A DNA stretch of 64,000 bases, from contig NZ_CANDNW010000007.1 of assembly GCF_947387525.1 (NCBI RefSeq), positions 1 through 64,000 on the forward strand, given 5' to 3'. Under the pieces are notes generated by a model. It was not told where the DNA came from. It did not search any database and worked only from the letters and a program-made list of their open reading frames with translations. A program made the position numbers and the translations under genes. Below, one piece after another: positions 36,615 through 45,608 of the stretch. This DNA comes from Limosilactobacillus viscerum. GTDB taxonomy: Bacteria; Bacillota; Bacilli; Lactobacillales; Lactobacillaceae. Each line of letters opens with the position of its first letter. Position 1 is the first letter of the stretch.

Positions 36615-37219
36615 TAGTTATCCTCCTCTTGGTGTCGTTCACGTGACTGTAATGCCTCTAAGAAGAGGTCACCACTTAAATCACTCTCATCAATTTCATC
36701 CTGTGCTGGTAAGGCTGGTAGCTCTGCCAACGATGCCAAGCCAAAATAGTCAAGAAAGTTATTCGTCGTAACGTAAAGAAAGGGCCGCCCCGGCGCATCA
36801 AGCCGCCCCTTAGTATCAATTAGTCCCCGTACCATTAACTTCTGGATCGCACCCGAACTCTGAACTCCCCGAATACTATCGATTTCTAGCCGGGTGATCG
36901 GCTGCCGGTAAGCAATGATCGCTAGTGTCTCTAACAGGGCCGTTGTCAATGGCACCGTTAACGGCACCTCAAAATAATGTTTAATCACTGGTGCCAACGA
37001 CTGCTTGGTTGCTAGTCGAAAAGTATCATCACTTTGCAGCAGGACAAGTGCCGATTCAGGGTCAGCCGCATACTTATTGCCAAGGTCGGAAAGAATCTTG
37101 CGGATTGCTGGTTTCATAAAACCGGTGATCTTTGCCAGGTCACCAAGTGTAATTCCTTCATCTCCCGAGATAAATAATAATGCCTCAATCTGCGCCTGAT
37201 TCGTCGCTTTCGTCGTCAA
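36614..37219 (-). CDS. scpB: Segregation and condensation protein B
   Basis: 201 residues, two winged helices; with ScpA and SMC it forms the bacterial condensin. Seen: IEALLFISGDEGITLGDLAKITG, LETLAIIAYRQPITRLEIDSIRGV and GRPFLYVTTNNFLDYFGL. Starts at TTG 37219 with GAGGG 8 nt upstream, overlapping scpA by 35 nt, a marked translational overlap. SMC itself is not in the window. Confidence 0.95.
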   Translation of the reverse strand: MTTKATNQAQIEALLFISGDEGITLGDLAKITGFMKPAIRKILSDLGNKYAADPESALVLLQSDDTFRLATKQSLAPVIKHYFEVPLTVPLTTALLETLAIIAYRQPITRLEIDSIRGVQSSGAIQKLMVRGLIDTKGRLDAPGRPFLYVTTNNFLDYFGLASLAELPALPAQDEIDESDLSGDLFLEALQSRERHQEEDN

Positions 37220-37967
37220 TATCTTTTCCCTCCACTAAAATAATTGGTCCAAATAATTCCGCCTGCTGCATTGCTATCCGGTGGTGCTTGCTCAATTCCA
37301 GTACCGCCAAAAAAGTTGTTACCAACTGGTCGCGGTTACGGTCACGGGCAAATAATTCATCAAACCGGACCGGGCCCTGTTTGACCGTTGCGATAACTGT
37401 TTTCATCCGTTCAGCAACTGATACCTTCTCGGCCGCTACCGTCTCAATGACTGGCTGGGCCAAGCGGTGGTTCTTTAATACTTGTATAAAGGCCGCTTGG
37501 AGCTGGTCGATCGTTACCCCTGGTTCCACATGGGGGCTAACCATCTCCCGTGGGACATGCATCGCTGGCCGGGTATATTCCTGCCGCCGAAATTCTTCCT
37601 TGTCCTTCAGCTGGTTAGCTGCATGCTTATACCGTTGGTACTCCAATAGTTGCTCGACCAGGTCCTCTCGCGGATCATCGACCTCTTCCTCCTCGTCCAC
37701 TTCTTCCGGCTGTGGCAGTAGCATCTGACTTTTGATGTTCATCAGTGTTGCGGCCATCACAAAATAATCACCAGCAATTTCAAGCTGGTGTGCCTGCTGC
37801 TGGTGTAGATAATCCAAGTACTGACTAGTAATCGTGGCAATCTTTATGTCATAGATATCCATCTTGTTTTCCTTAATCAAGTGGAGCAAGAGGTCAAGTG
37901 GGCCCTCAAAGTCTTCAATCTTAATCGTTGGCTGGTAAGGGTGCTCGGTTAATGCTTTATCATTCAT
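37185..37967 (-). CDS. scpA: Segregation and condensation protein A
   Basis: 260 residues, kleisin subunit of SMC-ScpAB. Diagnostic N-terminus IEDFEGPLDLLLHLIKENKM then DIYDIKIATITSQYL, a Glu-rich linker (EEVDEEEEVDD), and a C-terminal winged helix. It overlaps ribT upstream by 8 nt and scpB downstream, so the string is tightly coupled. Confidence 0.96.
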   Translation of the reverse strand: MNDKALTEHPYQPTIKIEDFEGPLDLLLHLIKENKMDIYDIKIATITSQYLDYLHQQQAHQLEIAGDYFVMAATLMNIKSQMLLPQPEEVDEEEEVDDPREDLVEQLLEYQRYKHAANQLKDKEEFRRQEYTRPAMHVPREMVSPHVEPGVTIDQLQAAFIQVLKNHRLAQPVIETVAAEKVSVAERMKTVIATVKQGPVRFDELFARDRNRDQLVTTFLAVLELSKHHRIAMQQAELFGPIILVEGKDIDDESDESGAD

Positions 37968-38316
37968 TGTTTTGCTCCCACGTCGTAATCAGCGGCTGGT
38001 TGCGGATTGTCCCCATCAGCCTTTTTCCCGGATACTCCTCTTGCAGTGCTGTTAGAAGCGCAAAGACATTCTTGCCTGACCGTTCACTCGGGGTAAACGA
38101 AATTCGGCGAAGCAACAGGTAATTGTCCCCCTCTTCAACAATTGCAACCGCAATAAAATGGTTATCTTCACTATCTTTCCATAGGTAAACCGGGTAGTGT
38201 CTTGCCAATGCCCCTGTTAATTCATCCGTAAACCGGTTATAGTTCCGTAATTCCGGCACTAGTGACAAGAGTCCCATCACGATTTTTTCATAATCTTTCC
38301 GGTACCGAACTAACAA
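37960..38316 (-). CDS. ribT: RibT-like acetyltransferase-family protein
   Basis: 118 residues, beginning LLVRYRKDYEKIVMGLLSLV, matching RibT proteins of Gram-positives, which have a GNAT-like fold. In Bacillus it sits with riboflavin genes; here it lies between xerD and scpA, the usual lactobacillus location, so a riboflavin role is not shown. TTG 38316 is preferred (AAGGAG 8 nt upstream); GTG 38325 lies inside that site. Confidence 0.75.
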   Translation of the reverse strand: MLVRYRKDYEKIVMGLLSLVPELRNYNRFTDELTGALARHYPVYLWKDSEDNHFIAVAIVEEGDNYLLLRRISFTPSERSGKNVFALLTALQEEYPGKRLMGTIRNQPLITTWEQNNE

Positions 38317-38328
38317 ACTCTTCACTCC

Positions 38329-39213
38329 TTATTTCCATGGTTGGTGACGCGCATAATCCGCGCTTAACTCCTGGACCGTCATTTTGAGGTAGGGCTTTAG
38401 CACCCGCATTTCACTATAGCCCAACATTTCCTGGACTAACCGTGTGTCCGCCCCATTATTCAACAGGTGAACTGCAAATGAATACCGGAGAGTCTGCGGA
38501 GTTACCCGCTTATCGATTCCCGCAGCACTTACTCGTTCTCGTAAATTCTTCCAAATTCCCTGCCTTGTCAGCTGCTTCCCATGGGCGTTGACAAACACTG
38601 CTTGCTCATCATCATTTGCCAGCTGGGGTCGAACGTCCGTTAGGTAATTTTGCAGCGCGGCAACCGACGTATCGCTTACTGGCACCAACCGTTCGCGTTT
38701 AGTAGCGTTCCCCAGTCGGATCATCTTAACATCGAGGTGCAGGTCGGTTAGTTGGAGCTTTACAATTTCACTAACCCGCATCCCCGTTGCGGCCATCAAA
38801 GCGATCAGCGCACGGTCACGTTTGGCCAGCTGTCCTCGTGCTGGCAGCGCCAATAAGCGTTCAATCTCGTCCTCACCCAAAATGACCGGCTGGTTGTTTG
38901 CAACTACTTGCTCATTATCCACTAAATCCATCGGGTTAAACTGAAGGTGGTGGTGCCGAATCAAGTAGCGGTAAAACTGCCGCAATGCAGACAAGCGCCG
39001 ATTAATGGTCGCCGTGGAGCGTTGCTGATCCTTTAATCTCGCAACTAGGTTTAAAATCAGGTACTGGTCAACCGCTGGCCAGCTGGCGACACCCTGACTA
39101 GCAAAAAAATCAGCAGCCTGGGTGAGGTCCCGCCGGTAGCTCGCAATCGTGTTTGCTGACCGTCCCTGTTCATCTTTTAAATATGCCAGGTAACTGCTGA
39201 TAAGCTCGTCCAT
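38329..39213 (-). CDS. xerD: Tyrosine recombinase XerD with altered active site
   Basis: 294 residues; Xer recombinases resolve chromosome dimers at dif. Core-binding domain 1-90 (SYLAYLKDEQGRSANTIASY) and catalytic domain 108-294 are complete. Catalytic set: Arg146 (ATGMRVSEI), Lys172, Arg243 and Tyr275 are kept, but the HxxR histidine is Gln240 (TPQTLRYSF) and the H/W position is Tyr266 (LGYSEMRVLKPY, normally LGHS). Two of six canonical residues thus differ. Position between cvfB and ribT-scpA is the normal xerD locus. It may still act, perhaps weakly or with a partner. Confidence 0.88.
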   Translation of the reverse strand: MDELISSYLAYLKDEQGRSANTIASYRRDLTQAADFFASQGVASWPAVDQYLILNLVARLKDQQRSTATINRRLSALRQFYRYLIRHHHLQFNPMDLVDNEQVVANNQPVILGEDEIERLLALPARGQLAKRDRALIALMAATGMRVSEIVKLQLTDLHLDVKMIRLGNATKRERLVPVSDTSVAALQNYLTDVRPQLANDDEQAVFVNAHGKQLTRQGIWKNLRERVSAAGIDKRVTPQTLRYSFAVHLLNNGADTRLVQEMLGYSEMRVLKPYLKMTVQELSADYARHQPWK

Positions 39214-39215
39214 AA

Positions 39216-40094
39216 TTACGCTTCCTTATCCAAAAGTACAAGGTCGGTCTTAGTCTCTTCGACCAGGCCCGCCTTTAACAAGTGGCCAACTGCCCGTTTA
39301 AACTGTCCCTTGCTAATACCAAATACCTGTCGAATTAACTGCGGGTCACTCTTGTCGGTATATGGTAAGCGGTGGTTAACATCATGCTTGAGCATCGTTA
39401 GCAGCATATCGGCATCCTCACCAATTGCTTGGTAGGCCCGCGGCTTTAACGACAAATTTAAGCTACCGTGCGAGGAAAGGCCGATCACCCGTGCCTTAAC
39501 TCGCTGACCCAACCGTGGTTCCTGGTCACGTTCGCTTGGGTGGATAAAACCGAGCTCGTAGTTATCGGTAATCACGTGGGTACCGTTTAACTTCAAGCGG
39601 TAAACCGTCGCCATGATATCATGGTTCATTTCCCGCTTTGATGGCGCGCCGGTAATGGTGTGGTAAATCTCATCATCCGCAAGCTTACCCCAAATCCGAT
39701 CCTTGTCATCAACCTGGAGAGCGATCATCAAGCGATCACCTGGTTGTGGCCACAAGTGCTTTAACTCTGGCAGGTCATCCAGCGAAACGACGATATCCTT
39801 ATTAGGGAGACCGATATCAACAAAGACCCCTAAGTCCCGGCGAACGCTAACAACTGTCCCGTAGTCATAGTGGTCAACACGAACCGTTGGGATGTGCTTG
39901 CAGGTCATCTGCAACTGGTGGTCTTCATTCTCATAGACGAACCCCCGCACCTGACCACCAATGTGCAGTACTTGCGGGCTTTCATCTTTTGGCAACCGGT
40001 AAGTCTGACCATTCCGGTCCGGTTGAACAAAATAGTCCTGCTCGTTTTCATCAATCATCACTGCAGAAACAACTTTACCTAATGCTGAATTCAT
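39216..40094 (-). CDS. cvfB: S1-domain RNA-binding protein CvfB
   Basis: 292 residues: an N-terminal beta-rich part, S1-like domains (about 70-140 with YGTVVSVRRDLGVFVDIGLP, and 150-220), and a C-terminal winged helix (KSDPQLIRQVFGISKGQFKRAVG). The family includes S. aureus CvfB, which affects virulence gene expression; here a general RNA role is inferred. It heads the cvfB-xerD-ribT-scpA-scpB-rluB string, with 2 nt between it and xerD. Confidence 0.92.
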   Translation of the reverse strand: MNSALGKVVSAVMIDENEQDYFVQPDRNGQTYRLPKDESPQVLHIGGQVRGFVYENEDHQLQMTCKHIPTVRVDHYDYGTVVSVRRDLGVFVDIGLPNKDIVVSLDDLPELKHLWPQPGDRLMIALQVDDKDRIWGKLADDEIYHTITGAPSKREMNHDIMATVYRLKLNGTHVITDNYELGFIHPSERDQEPRLGQRVKARVIGLSSHGSLNLSLKPRAYQAIGEDADMLLTMLKHDVNHRLPYTDKSDPQLIRQVFGISKGQFKRAVGHLLKAGLVEETKTDLVLLDKEA

Positions 40095-40225
40095 TTTCTA
40101 CCCCGTTCTTCTTATTTAATACTGCTTATTATTTTACACGGCATTAATTAGTTTGACCAGCATGCTTTTCCACAACTAATAGGGAGCACGTGCAGGTTTC
40201 TGCCAGCTTAACAAAATTTTTTAAA

Positions 40226-40263
40226 AGAAAAAAGGCTGAGTAAATTCCCAGCCTTTTTTGATT
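40226..40263. terminator. Terminator downstream of pyk
   Basis: Arms AAAAAAGGCTGAG and CCCAGCCTTTTTT around TAAATT, just past the pyk stop, with A/T runs on both sides. Confidence 0.85.
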
Positions 40264-40282
40264 GCAATTTAACTAATTCAAA

Positions 40283-41704
40283 TTAGTCAATTGTCTTAAC
40301 ACGCATCATGTTAGTTGCACCTGGTACACCCAAAGGAACACCAGCAACAATGATGATCTTGTCGCCCTTCTTAGCAAAGCCAAGTTCAACAGCCTTCTTA
40401 GCAGCTAAGTCGAACATCGTATCAGTGTTCTTCATTTCGTCAACAACGTATGGTTGAACACCCCAGTTGATCATCAATCCACGTTCTACCCGTTCGTTTG
40501 GAGTAAGTGCAACGATGTCAGCGTTAGGACGGTACTTTGAAATCATCTTAGCAGTGTAACCAGAAGCAGTGTAAGCAACAATGGTGTGAATGTCCATGTC
40601 CTTAGCTGCGTTAGCAACAGCTGAACCAATGGTTTCAGTAACATCTGACTTGTCCCAGTCAAAGGTTTCAGTACCGAATTCCCATAAGTGCTTTTCAGCC
40701 TTGATGTCGATTGCGTTCATCATTGCAACTGATTCTACAGGGTAGTCACCATTAGCACTTTCACCAGAAAGCATGGTTGCATCAGTACCATCAAAGACAG
40801 CGTTAGCAACGTCAGATACTTCGGCACGAGTTGGACGTGGGTTTTCTTGCATGGAGTCAAGCATTTGGGTAGCAGTGATAACTGGCTTACCTAATTCGTT
40901 ACAACGCTTGATCATGTGCTTTTGAACGATTGGCACATTTTCAGCAGGAATTTCAACACCCATGTCACCACGAGGAACCATCAGACCATCAGAAACTTCG
41001 ATGATTGATTCGAAGTTGTCGATACCTTCTTGAGATTCGATCTTTGGGAAGATTTGAACATCTTCCATGTTCTTTTCCTTAAGAAGGGCACGGATATCTT
41101 CAACGTCTTGTGGCTTCCGAACAAAGGATGCAGAAATGAAGTTGATCTTGTTATCCAGACCAAAGCGAATATCGCTAGAATCCTTTTCAGTAATACCTGG
41201 CAGGTTGATTGAAACACCAGGAGCGTTAACACCCTTCCGTGAGCCAAGAACACCATGGTTCAAAACCTTGCAGACAAGTTCCTTGTTAGCTTCATCCTTT
41301 TCTTCGATTTGCATGTCGATCAGACCATCATCGAAGAGAACGTGACCACCAACATGGGTGTCATCGTACAGGCCAGGGTAAGTAACAGCAATCTTGTCAT
41401 GAGTACCTTCGATGGAAGCATCCATTGAAATACGTACTTCATCACCAATGTTGTATTCGATCTTACCTTCCTTTTGAACAGTAGTCCGAATTTCGGCACC
41501 CTTAGTATCAAGCATGATACCAACGTGCTTGCCGGTAATTTCTTCGGCCTTCTTAACATTTTGCATCCGGCCCAGGTGTTCTGGGTGGTCACCGTGTGAG
41601 AAGTTGAAGCGGAAAACATTTGCGCCCGCTTGAATCAACTTAACGATTGTATCTACATCAGTACTTGCAGGACCAAGGGTACTTACAATCTTGGTTTTCT
41701 TCAT
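40283..41704 (-). CDS. pyk: Pyruvate kinase
   Basis: 473 residues; converts PEP and ADP to pyruvate and ATP, the last glycolytic step. Seen: TKIVSTLGPASTD, NFSHGDHPEH, the active-site region NFISASFVRKPQDVEDI, VPRGDMGVEIP, VITATQMLDSM, and the C-terminal allosteric domain. The PEP-utiliser C-terminal extension of some Firmicute enzymes is absent. ATG 41704 has AAGGAG upstream; the frame to 41788 is not used. Codon bias suggests high expression. Confidence 0.97.
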   Translation of the reverse strand: MKKTKIVSTLGPASTDVDTIVKLIQAGANVFRFNFSHGDHPEHLGRMQNVKKAEEITGKHVGIMLDTKGAEIRTTVQKEGKIEYNIGDEVRISMDASIEGTHDKIAVTYPGLYDDTHVGGHVLFDDGLIDMQIEEKDEANKELVCKVLNHGVLGSRKGVNAPGVSINLPGITEKDSSDIRFGLDNKINFISASFVRKPQDVEDIRALLKEKNMEDVQIFPKIESQEGIDNFESIIEVSDGLMVPRGDMGVEIPAENVPIVQKHMIKRCNELGKPVITATQMLDSMQENPRPTRAEVSDVANAVFDGTDATMLSGESANGDYPVESVAMMNAIDIKAEKHLWEFGTETFDWDKSDVTETIGSAVANAAKDMDIHTIVAYTASGYTAKMISKYRPNADIVALTPNERVERGLMINWGVQPYVVDEMKNTDTMFDLAAKKAVELGFAKKGDKIIIVAGVPLGVPGATNMMRVKTID

Positions 41705-41875
41705 AAATGAATCTCTCCTTTTGCATTTATGCATCAACTGCGGTCTGCCATTTTTGCATCCCTCATTTGTACACTTGTATAATAGCACTTTTTAAAATTG
41801 GTGTCTGTAATTTTTGCTCAAAAGTTCGCAAGAAAACGCTACCAATCCAAAAATATTATTATTTCTCATTGTGCT

Positions 41876-44800
41876 TTAATTTTTCAGTTGCTGAAGAACA
41901 ACATTAGCTTCACCTAAGATTGCCGTTAAACCAGCCTTTGTTTCCGCTGAAGCGTTCATCCACCGGCTTGATGGTTCAAGCAGTTTTGTGTCCGTATGCG
42001 GGTAGTACAGCAATACCGGAATATTACCCCGGTGTGAATACATGAACTGGTGCAGTTTGGTTGATACTGCTGGTTGATCATAATCCGCCGTTATCCGTAA
42101 TACCCACCGCGTAGCTGGAATTAGTTTTTTCTGCATTGTAGAAGCACTTTGAATCGACTCAGCAACAACCTGCAAGCCGTGTCCTGCCCGCTCCTCAGTT
42201 TTCCCACTAACTACCAGGATTTTATTCCGGTCTAGCAGTTCTTGAAAGCGCTGGTATTGCTTAGGAAATACCGTAATATCAACAATCCCGCTCTCGTCTG
42301 AACCATTAACAAAGGCCATGGGGCGATGGTCCTTCTTGGTATAGATTGTCTTCACCCGGTTAGTAAAGATAATCAGGGTGACCCGCTGGTTTGGTTGTAA
42401 GTCGGTAACCCGAACTGCCTGGAGACGACTCGCTAATTGCTGGTACTGACTAACTGGATGGCCGGAGAGGTATACTCCCAGGTATTCATTTTCCTTTGCC
42501 AAGCGTGTCGTTAACGGGAATTCCTGCTGCCGTTCGATTGATGATTGCAGGCTGGGATCGTCTTCAAAGCCGGCCAGCATCCCCACCAGCTCAATCCCCG
42601 TCAGTAGTTTTGGCAGGCTATTGATCATTTCCGCCCGGTTATAGCCCAGCCCATCAAAGGCTCCCGCATAAATTAGCGGGGCAATCACTTCTTCTTTCTG
42701 CCAGCGGTCAGGGAGACGGTTAATAAAGTTGCGAATATCTTTAAACGGACCATTTTTCTCCCGTTCACTAATCAAATCAGCGACGAAATCGCGGCGAACG
42801 CCCTTAACTGCCGTAAAGCCAAAGTAGATTTGACCATCCTTGGTACTAAAGTTCCCCTGGCTCAGGTTAATCCGCGGCCCATTAACCTTAACTCCTAATC
42901 TCTGCGCATTAGTTATGTGTTGGCGCAGTTTCGTTAGGTTGCTTTCAGCATTTAATAAGGACGTGTAAAACTCCGTTGGGTAATGGCACTTTAGGTAGGC
43001 CATTTCAAATGCCATCTTCGAGTAAGCAACGGCGTGTGACCGGTTAAAGCCATAGTTGGCAAACTGATCAATGTAGTCAAAGACCTGTGCGGCTAGCTGT
43101 TCACTGTACCCATTTGCACGCGCTCCGGCCATGAACTTAGTCCGCATGCTATCCATGGTCTGCCTCTTCTTCTTGCTCATTGCCCGCCGCAGTAAATCGG
43201 CCTCGCCAAGTGTAAAGCCCGCCATTGCTGACGCTAATTGCATTACCTGTTCCTGGTAAACCAGAATCCCATACGTGGGCCCAAGGATTGGCGCCAGTGA
43301 AGGAGCAGGTAGTTTAACCGCCTCGTGGCCGTGCTTGCGCGCAATAAAGTGGGCAATGTTTTCCATCGGGCCAGGCCGGTACAGGGCATTGACTGCCACA
43401 ATATCTTCAAAACGGTCCGGCCGTAAACTGGTTAAGACATTCCGGATTCCACTAGACTCGAATTGGAAGACCCCATCCGTCATCCCCTGCTGGAATAGCT
43501 TCATTGTTGCCGGATCATCTAATTTAACCTGACGAAGGTCAAATTGTGGTTCCCGCTTTCGAATCAGCTGGATTGTATTATCCATAATTGAGAGGTTCCG
43601 CAAGCCAAGAAAGTCCATCTTTAATAGGCCTAATGCTTCCACCGTATCTTTAGGAAACTGCGTCATTAAAAGACCGTCACTGCCATTTTGCAGGGGTACA
43701 ATCTCATGCAGTGGCTGTTCGGACAACACAATTCCGGCCGCATGAGTCGAATAATGACGTGGCAACCCCTCCAGCTGCTGGGCAACATTAAAGAGGAGCC
43801 GCAGCTTGGGGTGGTCAGTCAGTAAGTTTCTTAGTCGTTGTGACTCATTAACCGCTTGGCGCAAAGTAAAGTGAAGGTCTTTTGGTAGGGCATCCAGTAG
43901 TGATTCCGTTTCATAACGGGTCAAATCAAACACCCGACTGGTATCGCGAATTACCTGCTTAGCTGCCAGCGTCCCAAAGGTGATAATCTGGGCCACCCGG
44001 CGATGACCATACTTGTGGTGAACATACTGAAGAACGTCACCCCTGCGATTATCAGGAATGTCCAGGTCAATATCCGGCATCTGTGCCCGTTCGGGATTAA
44101 GAAAACGTTCAAATAAAAGATGGTATTTAAGCGGGTCAACTTCCGTAATTGCAAGGGCGTAAGCAACCAGCGAACCAGCTGCTGACCCCCGTCCTGGGTC
44201 GGTAGTGATTTTTGCACGGTGGGCAAAGTTCATTACATCCCACACAATCAAGAAATAGTCATCAAACCCCATCGCGTGGATTACGCCAAGTTCACGTTCC
44301 AAGCGCTGACGGTAGTCATCTACCGTGAATCCCTTGGCAAGCGTTCTTGTTTTCAACCCATCAACACATAGTTGGCGAAGGTAATCTGCAGCACTCAGTC
44401 CATCGGGAGTCGTAAAGTGCGGTAAGACCGGAGACTGAAATTTCATCTCTACGTTACACTGGTCAGCAATCGTTGTCGTCGCTTTAATTGCATCGGCTAG
44501 CCCCGCCTGCTGGTAATCTGCCACAACCTCTTTTTGCTCTGCTAGAAAATTAGTACCGGTGGTTTTAGCCTGCTCCTCAATTTCAGAAAGCTGAGCCCCT
44601 TGCCCAATTGCTTGCAGCGTCTTAGTCGCAAACAAGTCCGTTGGGTTAAGATAATCTACCGGATTGTTGGCCACTAGTGGTAAGTGGTGCTTATGAGCAA
44701 ATTCTTGCAGTGAAAGGCGCTCAACTGAATCCATTTGAAGGTTAATCCCAAGGTAAAGGTTCTGCTGGGTCTGCACATTGTAAAACGAGCGTAGCCATTC

Positions 44801-45223
44801 CCCACCCTGACGCAAGAGATTAAATAAGTTTACCTGGGCCGGAATAATCACTACTAGGTCGCTCAAGAATTTAGCTAAGTCATCCAGGGCAAGTGGTAAC
44901 TGCTCCCGCGTCCGCGTTTGGTGAAACGTTGAGAGGTCCATTAAGTTGCGGTAACCCTGTTGGTTCTTTGCCAGCAGGGTCAGCTTCAATGTGGTCCCAT
45001 CAACGCCCGGAAGCCGGGTAACTAGTTGAAGCCCAATCAGTGGTTTTAAGCCCGCTCTCTTGGCCGCATTATAAAAATCAACGGCGCCGTAAAGAATATT
45101 CTCGTCAGTTAGGGCCAGTGCCGTATACCCCCGTTCAACTGCCGTTTGAACAAGGTCGTTGATTCGAATGGGGCTTTTAAGCAGGCTAAAACTGCTATGT
45201 ACTTCTAATGGTACGTAATTCAA
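41876..45223 (-). CDS. dnaE: DNA polymerase III alpha subunit DnaE
   Basis: 1115 residues, the DnaE-type replicative polymerase that in Firmicutes extends primers on the lagging strand. The N-terminal PHP domain has a relaxed motif (VPLEVHSSFSLLKSPI, where active PHP has HxH). The palm contains PDIDLDIPDNRRGDV (about 380-394) with catalytic Asp residues; FNRSHAVAYSKMAFEMAYLK and the C-terminal OB fold (VRVTDLQPNQRVTLIIFTNR) follow. It lies next to pyk and divergent from a DUF2929 gene. Confidence 0.96.
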   Translation of the reverse strand: MNYVPLEVHSSFSLLKSPIRINDLVQTAVERGYTALALTDENILYGAVDFYNAAKRAGLKPLIGLQLVTRLPGVDGTTLKLTLLAKNQQGYRNLMDLSTFHQTRTREQLPLALDDLAKFLSDLVVIIPAQVNLFNLLRQGGEWLRSFYNVQTQQNLYLGINLQMDSVERLSLQEFAHKHHLPLVANNPVDYLNPTDLFATKTLQAIGQGAQLSEIEEQAKTTGTNFLAEQKEVVADYQQAGLADAIKATTTIADQCNVEMKFQSPVLPHFTTPDGLSAADYLRQLCVDGLKTRTLAKGFTVDDYRQRLERELGVIHAMGFDDYFLIVWDVMNFAHRAKITTDPGRGSAAGSLVAYALAITEVDPLKYHLLFERFLNPERAQMPDIDLDIPDNRRGDVLQYVHHKYGHRRVAQIITFGTLAAKQVIRDTSRVFDLTRYETESLLDALPKDLHFTLRQAVNESQRLRNLLTDHPKLRLLFNVAQQLEGLPRHYSTHAAGIVLSEQPLHEIVPLQNGSDGLLMTQFPKDTVEALGLLKMDFLGLRNLSIMDNTIQLIRKREPQFDLRQVKLDDPATMKLFQQGMTDGVFQFESSGIRNVLTSLRPDRFEDIVAVNALYRPGPMENIAHFIARKHGHEAVKLPAPSLAPILGPTYGILVYQEQVMQLASAMAGFTLGEADLLRRAMSKKKRQTMDSMRTKFMAGARANGYSEQLAAQVFDYIDQFANYGFNRSHAVAYSKMAFEMAYLKCHYPTEFYTSLLNAESNLTKLRQHITNAQRLGVKVNGPRINLSQGNFSTKDGQIYFGFTAVKGVRRDFVADLISEREKNGPFKDIRNFINRLPDRWQKEEVIAPLIYAGAFDGLGYNRAEMINSLPKLLTGIELVGMLAGFEDDPSLQSSIERQQEFPLTTRLAKENEYLGVYLSGHPVSQYQQLASRLQAVRVTDLQPNQRVTLIIFTNRVKTIYTKKDHRPMAFVNGSDESGIVDITVFPKQYQRFQELLDRNKILVVSGKTEERAGHGLQVVAESIQSASTMQKKLIPATRWVLRITADYDQPAVSTKLHQFMYSHRGNIPVLLYYPHTDTKLLEPSSRWMNASAETKAGLTAILGEANVVLQQLKN

Positions 45224-45342
45224 CGATTGCCACTCCCTTCCTTAAAAATTATAACAAAAGATCCCCTAATTGATTATTTTTTACCCCTTTGTTTCTATTT
45301 TAGTTGTGTTAAAATAGTCATTATACAGAGGGGATGAAACTA

Positions 45343-45546
45343 ATGAATGTGCTGTCAAAAAACATCATCGCTGCACTGTGGGGATTGATCCTTGCTGAAG
45401 TGTTAGCATACATCACTTCCCAACTTGAAGGGATGACACCAGACTATAAGTTAGTTGCAATTATCGGTGCTGTAATGGCAATCATCGCAGTTAATTGCGT
45501 TAATGCTATTACCGGTAAGGCCGATCCTGCTAAACAAGAAAAGTAA
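45343..45546 (+). CDS. DUF2929 small membrane protein
   Basis: 67 residues with two membrane helices (IIAALWGLILAEVLAYIT and LVAIIGAVMAIIAVNCVNAI) and a short charged tail, matching the DUF2929/YjzD type. It is commonly found divergent from dnaE in lactobacilli. ATG 45343 is used as GAGGGG lies 9 nt upstream; the earlier ATG 45334 abuts that site. Function unknown. Confidence 0.8.
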   Translation: MNVLSKNIIAALWGLILAEVLAYITSQLEGMTPDYKLVAIIGAVMAIIAVNCVNAITGKADPAKQEK

Positions 45547-45563
45547 ATTAAACTTTTTTCGTT

Positions 45564-45608
45564 AAAAATAACGGGTCACGAAATTTCGTGACCCGTTATT
45601 TTTTTATT
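45564..45608. terminator. Perfect bidirectional terminator between DUF2929 gene and pepT
   Basis: Arms AAATAACGGGTCACGAAA and TTTCGTGACCCGTTATTT form an unbroken palindrome with A and T runs at the ends. Confidence 0.92.

Noticed and set aside
37180-37728. 182-codon plus ORF opposite scpA, Ser/Cys/Trp-rich
   Set aside because: It is the complement of the Gln/Glu-rich ScpA frame with no translation signals.
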